Shown piece by piece: positions 1-10,495 of a DNA stretch of 64,000 nucleotides. This stretch comes from Lyophyllum atratum. Taxonomy: Eukaryota > Basidiomycota > Agaricomycetes > Agaricales > Lyophyllaceae. Made by a program: the position numbers and the translations under genes. The stretch covers positions 744,001 through 808,000 of the forward strand of contig JACGCN010000009.1 in the NCBI GenBank assembly GCA_014905825.1, written 5' to 3'. Within the stretch, counting starts at the first letter, position 1. Every line of letters starts with the position of its first letter. Under the pieces are notes generated by a model, which saw nothing but the letters and a program-made list of their open reading frames with translations, ran no database searches and was not told where the DNA came from.

Positions 1-256
1 GATGAAGCGAAAGGCTGCTTTCAGTGAAGATAGTAAGCCCTGGAACAGAGAAAGATATACAATAAAATCCGATTGTAGTCTAGATCTTCAAGGAGGTCTA
101 GGTTTAAGGTGTACCAGTAAAACGTAAGATAGTCCATTCCGCCTGTAAACGAAATCAGTTTTTGAACGCAAGCCTACAAAGACAAAAAAGACTCACAATT
201 CGTTAGTCAAATAAAATACCAGCCGGTCAATGGACGACCTTGGCAAAAAAAAAAGA

Positions 257-1852
257 TCAATCCGAGTCCCAGTCGTCATCCTCCTCCTCATCATCACTAT
301 CTCCCATATTCTTATTCCTCTTCTCGAGTGCATTGATCAAAGCCGACGTCAGATCGCCTCCCGCAGCAGCACCCGCGCCCGCAGCAGCGCCTGCGGCCAA
401 CATTGCCCCATCGGAAGACGAGGGTGCTTCCGGCGGCGCGATAGGGGGTGCGCGCGCAGGAGCAGAGCCCGGTTCCGTCTTCCGCAAAGTATGTACCCCT
501 TTACCAGCAATGGAATCCAGCAATGCGTTGCGGCCAGCTTGCGCGGGCGGGAGGCTGGCGAGAACGGAGGGTCCTCCTCCAGGTGGTGGGGGCGGCGGCG
601 GAGGCGGGGGTGGAGGGGCTCCCCCTGTTGGCGGTGGAGGCGGAGGGGGCGGGGGCGGCGGAGGTGGTGCTGATGAGGATGGTCGAGGAGGCGCTGGTGG
701 AGGGGGCGGTGCTGCACTTGTCGGACGTGCAGGAGGAGGCGGAGGGCCTGGTGGGGCACGGCTGATGGGACGAGCAGGAGGTGGTGGTGGACCGCCGCTC
801 GCAGGTGGTGGTGGACCGCCGCTCGCAGGTGGTGGTCTGCGAGGAGGCTGCGGAGGAGCTGGTGCTGACACTGGGGCAGGAGGAGCACGAGGGGGAGGTT
901 GAGGAGCACGAGATGGAGGAATTTGAGAGGCACGAGGGGGTGGAGATGGTTGAGCGGGCCGCTGGGGTGGGGGTGGTTGTTGAGATACGCGTACTGGGGG
1001 TGGGGCCGGAGGAGCTTTTACAGAAGAGCCGCTCTCGTTCGTCGCGTGTCCACGCCTGGGAGGAGGAGGAGGCTTTGATTTCTTCTCTGGTTTCTGCGGA
1101 GAAGCCTGGGGGTATTGACGAACGAAATCCTTGATAAATTCCATATCCTTAGCGAGAACCTCCTTGGATATACCCGAGCCCTCCAATGAGCCGAGAAGGG
1201 CAGTCCAAGATGGATCGACTCCGGTAGACGTGAAACCTTGCTCAGCGTCATACCCCATGTGCCCAAGGTGGACAAAAGATCCTGCCGTGGGTCCAGAAAT
1301 CAACGACTTATCGATCTTACCGCCCTTGACAGCTTTCTTCTTCTTCTTTTCTGCTTTAGGTTTCGCTGAGGATTATAAGTGAGACACCGAAGATTAAGAT
1401 TAGACTTTGACATACAGGCTTTCTGGTCCTTGTTCGCCATCACTTTCTTCCAGAATGTCTTTGCTTCCTGTTCAGATACAAATACAAAGCCGATCATACA
1501 GTCCTGAACGAATGTTAAGAGTTCAGAAACATACTGTGTGCGAAATACTCACATCTCCGGCGAATGAATGAAAGAAGGACCTGTCTGGGTGGTACTCAAA
1601 GCCTTCGTAGAGTTCATGTTCCCAGATGACACCCCTGGTGCCCTCGAGGTCCACCATCTTGAAGCTGAGAGTATTGTTCGTGGTATCTTTCACAAAGGCT
1701 ATAGCTCCTTGAAGCCCAGCGTAAGACCACTTGCTGGGTGACGGGTATGCATAGTAGACGCGAGCAAGAGCGGCAGTAAAGACCTTAGAGCCAGATACCG
1801 CTGATTTCACCTTCGCCTTGTCGTCAGCCGAGAGAGTAGACTGCGCGGGCAT
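257..1852 (-). CDS. LAS17: WASP/Las17-family actin nucleation-promoting factor
   Basis: Activator of the Arp2/3 complex at endocytic actin patches. Spliced exons (minus strand) are 1852-1553, 1503-1416 and 1365-257, giving 498 aa. The order seen is: a WH1/EVH1 domain in the first ~130 residues (contains FFHSFAGD then DCMIGFVF across intron 1); a CRIB-like motif (ISGPTAGSFVHLGHMG) near residue 150; a long poly-proline tract with many PPPPP runs, likely SH3 and profilin sites; a WH2 actin-binding motif (NALLDSIAGKG); and an acidic C-terminus ending DDDWDSD. This is the full WASP architecture at a normal fungal length. An in-frame ATG 12 codons upstream (1888) is possible, but the chosen start gives the usual MP-x-STLS-type N-terminus. 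The gene is divergent from the GNAT-Mss4 gene. The GC-rich proline tract creates long false reading frames on the other strand. Confidence 0.95.
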
Positions 1853-1997
1853 TCTCTGCGGGGCGCAATGCAGTAAGTCGATGGTCAAAATCCGACATCA
1901 GAGTCCGCAGGAAGTGTACAATATCCGTGGGAAATAATCACCTGACTAGTTCCCGATAAGGGTTTCACAATGACATGGGACGATCTCCTCAACGCCC
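1853..1997. promoter_or_regulatory. Compact divergent promoter between LAS17 and the GNAT-Mss4 gene
   Basis: Only 145 bp separate the two start codons, so both promoters must share this space. An ATG at 1970 on the plus strand opens a 20-codon frame that ends in TGA at 2032, out of frame with and overlapping the main start at 1998. If it is in the transcript it would act as an overlapping upstream ORF. Confidence 0.5.
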
Positions 1998-3302
1998 ATG
2001 ACAATGGCGGGGCGATTGACTATCTCGTATGACTGGGTTGCACCCGAGGATATTGCTGCAGCTCTGAAAATTGAGCAGCAAGGTTATTTCTCCGTCCGAT
2101 TGTCGCGTCTGTATCGACTGACAAGTACAAAGGTTACCCAATCGATGAGGCTGCGAGCCTCGAAGCATTTCAGTTTGTGCTTTGGCATCTCTCAAAAGGA
2201 GCGCGAATTAAACGGAGGGCAGATATCGTCAGTCAAATGCCGGAAACCTCTTCCTAGGCGCCTACCTCGGGGACAGCCTTGAGCTCGTGGGATACCTCTG
2301 CTCGACGCTGTCGCCCACCGAATCTTTGACGCATGAGTCTATGTCGACGCATGTCCCTTCTTCGACGTCAGTGTGTATCCATTCCGTGTGCGTTTCCCCG
2401 TCACATAGGAGAAAGAAGATAGGGTTGAACCTGCTCAAAGAGTACATAACACGGATAGAAGCAGCGCGCAAGGATGGCTCCCCCTACGAGCGCATCTTGC
2501 TCATCACACACGAACCCCTGCGACACTTCTATGAACAAGCTGGCTTCGAATGGTTAGGAAAGAGCAGCGTGGTCCACGGCTCCCAGCCCTGGTACGAAAT
2601 GCGGAGAATCCTAGGGTCCGCCGATACTTCGTCCGCGGTGACGTCGACTCCACAATCCCTAGACGAAGCAAATCCAGAAGCCCAGCAAATCCCCGCCGGC
2701 GTCTGGGACGCTCTTCAACGATCTTCGTCAGGCCGACCCACAGGACGCGCCCATTCCTCCTTCCCCGACGGCATCTTGGAACTAGTGGAACCCCACTCTG
2801 AGAAGCCAGGCGTCTCCGTCAACAAATTCGATCTCCTGTGTCCCAGGAATGGCTGCGGGAGCATTATACTCAAGCGCGGTGTCGGGGAGTGGGTCGAGCG
2901 CGCAAGTGTCCAGGTATGGCGTCTCGTTCTCCTGCCAAGTCCTATGAAGGACCTTATGTGTATTCACTCATGGGATACATAAAAGATGGAGCCTGAGGGC
3001 CTTCCAACACAAACGATCCTGCCGCCACTCCCGCCCCCACCGGAGACCTGCCAGTGGTGGTTGATCACCCCCTCGCCTATGGAATTCGAAAATATCGGAT
3101 TTTCGCGCCCGATGAACCAGAACTCCACTGGTATGTACCATCTTACACACTGTTTTCTACTGGATTGTCTGACTTGCGGGTATCAGGCCCGAAGCTGAAG
3201 CTCTTGGCGTGCGCTGAATGCGATCTTGGACCTTTAGGTTGGAGTGAGGAGGGTGGACGGGAATTCTGGTTGGCATGTGCGCGGGTCGGCTACCGAGCAT
3301 GA
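1998..3302 (+). CDS. GNAT acetyltransferase fused to an Mss4/Dss4-like domain
   Basis: Spliced exons are 1998-2082, 2133-2172, 2223-2913, 2986-3130 and 3187-3302 (358 aa, all phases consistent). Residues ~1-190 form a GCN5-related N-acetyltransferase of the arylalkylamine type: DEAASLEAF then YRQSNAGNLFLGA, the acetyl-CoA loop region SPSHRRKKIGLNLL near residue 100, and LRHFYEQAGFEWLG. Residues ~240-355 match the Mss4/Dss4 Rab exchange-factor fold: zinc-binding CPRNGC, then WWLITPSPMEFENIGFSR and CAECDLGPLGW. Mss4 proteins bind nucleotide-free Rab GTPases. The acetyl acceptor of the GNAT part cannot be told from sequence. The fusion crosses no intron gap: GNAT and the start of Mss4 lie in the same 691-nt exon, so it is not an artefact of joining two models. 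Confidence 0.88.
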
Positions 3303-4580
3303 ACCTGACCGGGAATGGACTACCCCTTGTGCGTAGATCAGAATATATGCAGAGAAGTTCCCGTCGATGGCTTCGACGCGCTTTCCCTGATGCGCAGTCG
3401 CGATCGCGAGCTGCCAGCTCAGTTTGGGTCCAGGTATTATCCATCGGCATTGTAGGCGGTTATTCCCTGTTATCCCTCCCCGAGGCATCCCAACCATATG
3501 CATCTTCCAGATGGCGAGCCCAATTGGACCCTGTCTCGGGATTAACTCGTACAGAATTAGCTTGACTGTATCACACACACCTGTTCGTGTTTATCCTGTA
3601 GAAGGCGTATAAAGAAAGTATAAACCCACACCAGATAAAGATACATCCAGATTTGAACCGATTCGTCTACGTCCACGTTTTATCTCGATGTTTCCAGGAT
3701 GTCCAGGCTGAATCATCTGGAAGTACAGTCAGAAAACGATGATATACGTACTTGTGTATGTCGTACTTGCGACATTCTGCCCATTTTTGCCTGCGACGAT
3801 CTCGGGCGCCGTCTCGGATACCCATCGTTTTTAACGAGCGAGGGTACGGTTGCCCCTGGAGGACAGGTCTAGTTTTCGCCTCGGCAGCTCGGAAAAAGCA
3901 CGGAGAAGCAAGAGAGCCGATGATGGGGTCCTTGCGGACACTTCTTTAGCGTTACAAGTCACAGGTTGAGTGTGTACCGACAATACTTACAGGTAATATC
4001 ATTAAATTGTGCTGTCAGCGCGCCGCCGCCAAAGTTCAAGTCCGTCGAATTTGAGGCAAGTCAGACGTCCCGTAGACATGCAGCCGAAACTAGAATGGAG
4101 TGCGAGCACTTGAGTTGCGCGTCCAGTGCGGCATTTGACATGCCACAGACCCGGTCGTCCCCTACTGACGCGGCAGAGCCACAGGCTCGGAGGGGGTAGG
4201 TAGGATGGTTTGGTCCACTAATAGTGGGACGAGAAAAAAGACATAGCCGTGTTTGCTTGTGGCACCTGACGAGAATCGGACTCGCCAGGCTCTGGGCTCC
4301 GCCCAGAACGGCACACTCGCGGTTACAGCATCGCAGTCGAGGATAAAAAAGTATATTGAAACAGAGCGCTGTTCTGGTCAAGACGCGTCAACAAGGACAC
4401 GACGTGGCTTGTTTGGCATTGCTTGACAGCCGGCCCGGAACTCAACGAAAAGAACCACAGAGTCGGGGACTGGCGCTCGTGCCGCTAACGATATCATAGA
4501 AGAATCTGTACAACAGGAGGTCACAAGCTGCGTAGTAAGGCAAATTCAAGATGCAAATTACAAAACTAGTAGCGACACTG
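3303..4580. other. Intergenic stretch without a recognisable gene
   Basis: Only short unsupported frames are present between the GNAT-Mss4 stop and the end of the alpha-kinase gene. It contains one copy of a short dispersed repeat (3845-3900). A compact hairpin near 4285-4310 (six base pairs, five-base loop) next to a T-arm-like sequence was considered as a tRNA and rejected. Confidence 0.5.
3845..3900 (+). repeat. Short dispersed repeat, copy 1
   Basis: About 55 bp beginning TACGGTTGCCCCTGGAGGAC recur on the opposite strand at 9774-9830 with only a few substitutions and small indels. The flanks do not match. No function is evident. Confidence 0.7.
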
Positions 4581-7263
4581 CTATACATCACGGCTGTTTG
4601 AACTACTATTTAGGATGGAGCGCATACCCGTCGGGATGCGAGCATTCTGTTGGGCGCTTGGCTGATGACTGTTTACCGTACCACCGGGCGCTACTGACTG
4701 CGCCCGAGAGAATAACCTCTCGACCCTAAGGTTGCCCAATGACAGCCGCTGGCAGACCCAATTCTTGCTGCAGACTTGAGAATGCTGTGCCATGATCCTC
4801 CCAAACAGCTTCGAGCCAAGGTCCCAGTAGTGCGAGGGCACGTCAGAATTCCTGAATAAAGAGTAATCAGTACAAGAAACTCCTTGAAGAACACGTCCAA
4901 GACTCACGTATGGGCCTGCGGGTCAAATAAGCACATAACTCCTTTCAAATCGAGTGTGCCTAGGCCGCCGAACATCAAGTTAGCTTCGAAAACCAAAAAA
5001 GTAAATGACACGACGGACCTTGGAGGTCACAAAACAGAATACTGTTATCAGAGTAAACCGCTGAAAAATGTACAAACGCGTGAACGGCTTGGGTCATGTC
5101 ATCTGACGCCTCTCCGAAATGCTCATTTCCCGTGAATTTTTTGACCTTCGCATCAACGGGACCACAGGGTAGCAACGGAGTGGCAATAAAATCGAAAAAA
5201 GGAACATGAGTGCTCCCTGATTTCAGTCGCTCCAATCGTCCCATAATTGAGGCCGGAAAGTTGAAGTAAAATTCTAGAATTGTAAAGAAAGCAAGGATTA
5301 GTTGCGGCCGCCAAAAGAACGTTTGAGTCACGTACTGGGTATAGTTGTGGATCCTTGGTTAGCAGCATGTTCGTCAAATTTGGCTTTGAACCAATGGCAT
5401 AGAGCCAGAAGCTCATATTCGCCGGTCAAATTCTTCTTTACCTCTTCTGCCGTTGTTTGCTCATCGAAATTTTGGGTGAGGACATACTCTCTCTTTCCAA
5501 ATCGAGCCTGTCGTGAAAGAAGTGGCTGTTAGGCGTGACCCTGCGCATCTGCCATATCAATAAGATCGGAACTTATACATACATAGATCGCACGTTTAGT
5601 CGCGCCGCGTCCAATATATCCTGTATCTCCGTAAGTTTCTTTTCGTCGCGAAGCTTCTTCACCCCTTTCCCAGTCGGTGGCCAGCTCAATAACTTCCAGC
5701 TCCTTCGACTGGCTGAAGACAACAGTTCCATCGTCCTCAACCGTTGCAGCCGTCCGGATGAAGTTATATTCTTGCATGGGTGGGTTTCGGCTCCATGTTT
5801 GGCGAAGCGGCGGCAGCGGCGGCGGTAACATCGCTGACTGCCTTGGCTTGAAAGCACTTTTGAGGACGATCGGGACCGGAGATCTGTCTTCATGAAGTGT
5901 ATTGACCCCACTTGACGCAGCTGAGGCCGGAGCTTTTGACCGCAGATCCCGCTTGGAGCTTGCCGTTACAGAAGGAATAGTACTGTCTGCTCGCGGCCGC
6001 TTCAAGCTCTTCTTCGAGCTTGTAACTGAGCTCTGGAGCGACTTTGAGAACAGAGGATCCTAAAACGCAAATTAGACTTTAAGCGTGTATTATTACTACC
6101 AAATACGAGAACATACCGAAGAATCTCCTGGGTCGCCGATTATTTCGAAGCGGATCTTGATCGTAGAAGCCTTGAGGTTGGCTTCGCTGGCGTACTTATG
6201 CTTTCTGAACTCCTCGAACATATCTTTGACAGTTCCGTTCTTGTCGAGATGGCTTAGCGAGGACCACTCGTTGGTGCCTCCACAATCTGCAAGAAGCCTA
6301 ATGTTCTCCCTAGACCAATCACATGCAGTTTCAGTGCGAGTCGCCATCTACAAGAGCTGGCTACTTACCACGTCAGTTCATCGGCCTGTGGAGTAGTGAT
6401 CTGGAAGTCACATCGTGCTTGCTTAAGTAGGTCGTCGAGGCTGCTTTTTACTTCTTCGCCTTCGTGAAATGTTCGGCGCACATGTACCGCTGGTCTGACC
6501 TGCAAACGGAGTCACAACAAATTACTGCTTCGCAACAAATGAACTAAATGTAGCTCACCTCCACCAGCTTAGACTTCTGATCATGGGCCCACAGGGACGC
6601 TATAATGGTTATGCCACGTTGTTCATCACGAAGTTTTGCTTCAACCTTCTTCTGACGCCGCTCGAGTTTGAGCTCATTTGCTCGAGTCAGATTGTTGAAG
6701 TTGTTGTTGCTGCTTGTATTCCGGATGGTTTTTGGTGGGCCTGTATTGAGCCTGGTGTCCGATGCTCGGGCACGATGTTGTGCGGCGCGTGAAACAATAG
6801 CTGAGGCCAAGTTGAAGTTGTCGTTGTCATCTGCATTGCCTCTGAGTTCACCCAATGTTCGTTCAGCCTCGGTGTCGACGGCCCCACTAATGAGACTCAG
6901 AACTCCAGGGAGAGAAAAAATCTCTCTCGGTACGTTCTCTTGAGTTCCTATAAAACAAGTGTGAGTGACTGCGCCACTGATCGGCTGTTAGCTTCAACAT
7001 ACGGTAATACCCAATACAAGCGACGCAGAGTGCAGCTGTTATCCTTTCCGAGGTGAGGCTGCAGCCTGCGCATTGACGTTTAGACTAATTGAACTTGTCA
7101 GCCACGCAATTGAAAGAAAGCCACAGTAGCTAATGCAACATACATTAACGGCTTGGAGTTCCGGTACAGAGAGACCGGGTTTACGAGAACAGCATTTCTG
7201 GCACACTGTCGCCGCTGGATCCATGCGCGGAAATGAGAATGAGCAGGACTGGCAGGTAGGCAT
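4581..7263 (-). CDS. Alpha-kinase-family protein with N-terminal zinc ribbons
   Basis: Ten exons (minus): 7263-7144, 7084-7003, 6947-6559, 6499-6369, 6309-6117, 6059-5583, 5507-5336, 5273-5019, 4959-4908, 4851-4581; 713 aa. The N-terminus has two CxxC pairs (C4/C7 with C21/C24, then C45/C48 with C60/C63), predicted zinc ribbons. The middle is low-complexity and partly coiled. Residues ~425-660 resemble the atypical alpha-kinase catalytic domain: GYIGRGATKRAIYARFGKRE, NFDEQTTAEEV, a FNFPASIMG strand, DLQGTLDLKG and LFDPQAHT, followed by a Cys-rich tail (CSKNWVC). Alpha-kinases phosphorylate Ser/Thr; expanded families with this layout are known in Agaricomycetes. The substrate is unknown. Its start lies 136 bp from the stop of the next gene, so its promoter is short. 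Confidence 0.85.
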
Positions 7264-7399
7264 GTGAGCTCAATGGGATTTGTATCGGATAGTGGTCTCT
7301 CCATCTGTCAATCGCTGCCTGCCTTTTATCCCCTCCTGCACATTGCCAACTTACGTCTTGGGTATTCTCAGGCGACGCAAGGAAGGAACATACATAATT

Positions 7400-8918
7400 C
7401 TATGGAAAGACGAGAGCTAACAACTCTTTGAAGATGGGCCACACATTGTCGAACGTCAAATCCTGGACACCGAGGGTCTGATACCCCGCTTCTGCACGAT
7501 CCGAGAACTCTCGCGATACGAACTCGAGGATCTCGTCTCCTCCCAGCTCCTTCTTCATTTCCCGGACAACTTCAAGATCCACCGGAAGAAGGCAGTTCTT
7601 GCCACCCCAGCTTTCGGGCATGACGAAGGCGTTGTTTCGAGACATCCCAGAAGGACCGGCCTTGCTGTTGTCCTTGCGGGACTTGTAAGAATTTCTCTCT
7701 CGTACAAATTGTGCGAGAGTCTTCCTCAAGAGCTTGGCCCAGAGCCAGCGGCAAAGCATCCTAGATGAGATTTAATTCAGGTCTTGAACAAGAATAGGTT
7801 TTTGGCACGTACTGTTGGCTCTCGTCGTGCGGATTGTACCATCCTTCGTCTTCTCCCTTCTCATACACGAGGACGGCATTATCCCCCCAGTCCAGACGTA
7901 ATCGAAGCCATGCACGCTCAACGGAGATATTATGCACGCTACGCAGGTAGACGTGTGCAGGTAGCTCACGTCCGTCGAAGTCCGGATGGAAAATCTCCCT
8001 GCACATGTAATTAGCAATGAGGCGCCAGTAATTGATGTGATGGCTCACCGCAAGGCGTTCTGAAGACCGAACGCTAAAGTAGTCTCGGATCCACAGTCCG
8101 TGGTGAGCTGAATAGGGATTCCTATTACAAAGTTAGATGGGATGCGTGGTATAACAAATTGTGATTTGTACCTCCGTATTTCTCGACCACACAGAGAAAA
8201 AGGTAACCGATTACGATAGCGAACCGATTACTGGGCACCACCCAGGCATCAAGCCAAAACCCAACACCGTCGTCGACAAATCCATAGACGGGGAAGCCAA
8301 TCTTGTATAATTTGTCGTGACCATCGCATGACCATCGGTCGTGGATGCCGATAGGAATCTTCTTGACACGCACGATCTTTCGAGAACCTGGATTCCTCAT
8401 TGCGAAGCCCTCAGGTGCGTGAGCTTTCATGGTACTGGCAACAAAAGCACGGGGGAGGTGCTCGCCTTCGCGTGACGCAAGGCGATGTCGAATAGTCCGT
8501 GGGCCGGCCTGGTTGGACGGATCGAGGTCAAGCTGTGCAAGGACCAATTGCTCCGCATCTTGCTGCGACTTGCTCTTCAGGTTTGCCGCGCCGGTAAGGA
8601 GTCCGTTATGTTTCCGAGCGCGCTGGATGGATTTACCACTAGATATGAGGTTTAATTTTTTAAAAAACAAGTGAAATGAGAGAAGATGTTTACCTCAGTT
8701 TTATGCCGTGTTCTTTTTCAAGGCGCTTGGCTATGTCGCCGTTGTTAGTCATGAGTTCCTCGTGGTAGCCTTGCAAGGCGGCAACGAGGACTGGATCCTC
8801 CTTGCCAACTGGAAATAATGTATTAGTCCCCCCGTAGTAAATATTCAATGTCAAACCAACCTTTCTCGCCATGCTGATTCTTGCCTCCGGGGTTGCGGTT
8901 GTGAGAGGAGGCGGACAT
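7400..8918 (-). CDS. Integrase-core (DDE) protein, probably transposon-derived host gene
   Basis: Six exons (minus): 8918-8861, 8808-8694, 8638-8172, 8121-8049, 7998-7813, 7760-7400; 419 aa. Residues ~20-70 look like a helix-turn-helix DNA-binding segment (DIAKRLEKEHGIKL then SIQRARKHNGLL). The core keeps a plausible acidic triad: D163 in SCDGHDKL, D222 in TTDCGSE and E265 in NISVERAWLRLR. This is the retroviral-integrase/DDE fold. No terminal repeats, reverse transcriptase or protease were seen around it, and the frame is intact across five introns. That fits a domesticated gene better than an active element. An alternative is an immobile remnant of a recent transposon. The biochemical role is unknown. 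Confidence 0.82.
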
Positions 8919-10495
8919 GATCGAGTGGCCTGGAGGTCTGAGTCGCACTCTGATAGTGATTGCCCACCCTGCTTCCTTGGTTTAAATGCTGCTCGAGGTT
9001 GACCTTGACTCTTCAGTGATGTAAACGAATCATTGCCATGAGTACTCAGTACAAGGCGCGTGACTATTCTAGAGTTCTAGCAAAACTTTCCGAGCAAGTA
9101 GTTTACGTCCACGAAGTGGAGGCTCAAAAGGAGAAGCTGATCCTCCACATCCAACCTCCAACCGCCAGGCCATGCACTGCTGCTTTCACCTTCTAGATTG
9201 AATCAAAGATCAATAGAAAGAAAGGGAAAATGGGGGGTATAGACGCACCCATCGTCCAGAAGTATGGCATGAACATGCGGCGAGGGTGAGTCTCGCTCTA
9301 GAACCTAAAGGGAACAAATCACATCGCTCCCAAAGAGCAAACATGGTCAGTAGAGCATGAAAGGCGCCATCGACGCCATACAAGACATGCGAGGAGGCCC
9401 ACATACCTTCGGAACCCATGCCAGCACGCTCAAAGCACCCGGATATCCATCCCGGCGCACCCAGGCCCATACCTTCTGGCCGTTCTCTGTCTGGCCTTTG
9501 CGATGCCTATTGAGGGCATATATACACGCCCGTTAGCTGGTGCAAGCGAGCATGTAGTTGCTCACATAGTGCAGGTGGGAGAGACGAAGGGGCAGTGCAG
9601 CTAAAGATAAACGTCAACTGCGGAGGGAACATGGCGGGAAAACATATACTATTCCCACACAGAGCTTCAAAACATTTCATAGGCTGCCATCGTCACACCC
9701 ATACAATAAGGGTTCCAGGACCCATGCCACCTCCTGATTTGGCTGATCCGATCATATTTGCCAGTCATTCTTTGCTTCGTCCGAGCTCCCGAGGCGAAAA
9801 GTAGACCTGTCCTCCAGGGGCAACCGTAGAGGGGGCCGCGGGCAGTATCCGACGTATATATTCGTACATCAACACTTCCGTAGCTTCTCTGATGATGGCC
9901 GCTGAATAAGACTGAGTATTGAATGTTGGCTTTCGTCCCACCTATATCGCTCCCACCCCCACGGGCGGCAGTGCCGCCGTCGGACAACCCTAGGCGTGGT
10001 CGCGCACCTGACTTCGTGGGCGCGAACACCAAACGGATTAAACATATACTTACATACTACACTTCTGATTTTTCCGGTGGAGCCATCCCCGGAGCGTGCG
10101 ATTCAGATTTCACCAGTATGTGGGGGTTGACAGGCTGCCAACTGGCTGACTGACACTCTACAGAGATGGCAGTATGTAGACACGCAATCGCAATCAGCGA
10201 ATGACATGAACATTCAGGCCGCCTTCTGAGATCTCAGAGTCTATCGGTTGCTTCTTCTTCTAAGTCATGCATCATTACAAGTATGTGATGATGATGATGA
10301 TTGTGCGCCGCGGGTAGAATCCGGACACCCATTAAGATATATGAGCAAGACCCTGTATCTTGAACGCTTTCGTGCTTGTTGGATCGGTCTAGAAACTGTC
10401 CAGCGTCGCTTCTAATGATAAATTCCAAGTGTATATCCCCAGCGCGTCCGCAGGGGACACTGCCATCTAGATAACCGTGGAAGATGTAGCATGCG
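8919..10495. other. Long intergenic region, no supported gene
   Basis: About 1.6 kb between the divergently read integrase-like promoter and the BET2 3' end. Frames are short and lack recognisable motifs. It carries copy 2 of the dispersed repeat (9774-9830) and a small GC-rich imperfect palindrome near 9960-9985. Confidence 0.45.
9774..9830 (-). repeat. Short dispersed repeat, copy 2 (inverted)
   Basis: Reverse-strand copy of the repeat at 3845-3900. Identity is near complete from the CTACGGTTGCCCCTGG block through the GCTCGGA block. The surrounding DNA is unrelated between the two copies. Confidence 0.7.

Noticed and set aside
240..1134. Long plus-strand frames rich in Gly, Arg and Ala
   Set aside because: They are the antisense of the LAS17 poly-proline exon. 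Composition is dictated by the proline codons and no motif or intron logic supports them.
4255..4345. tRNA-like T-arm and variable-arm hairpin on the minus strand
   Set aside because: The T-loop would be TCCGATT rather than TTCRANY, and no sequence pairing with the acceptor end or a proper anticodon arm was found.
9210..9470. 86-codon minus-strand frame
   Set aside because: No motif, no splice partner and no similarity to any recognised family. It is likely chance.
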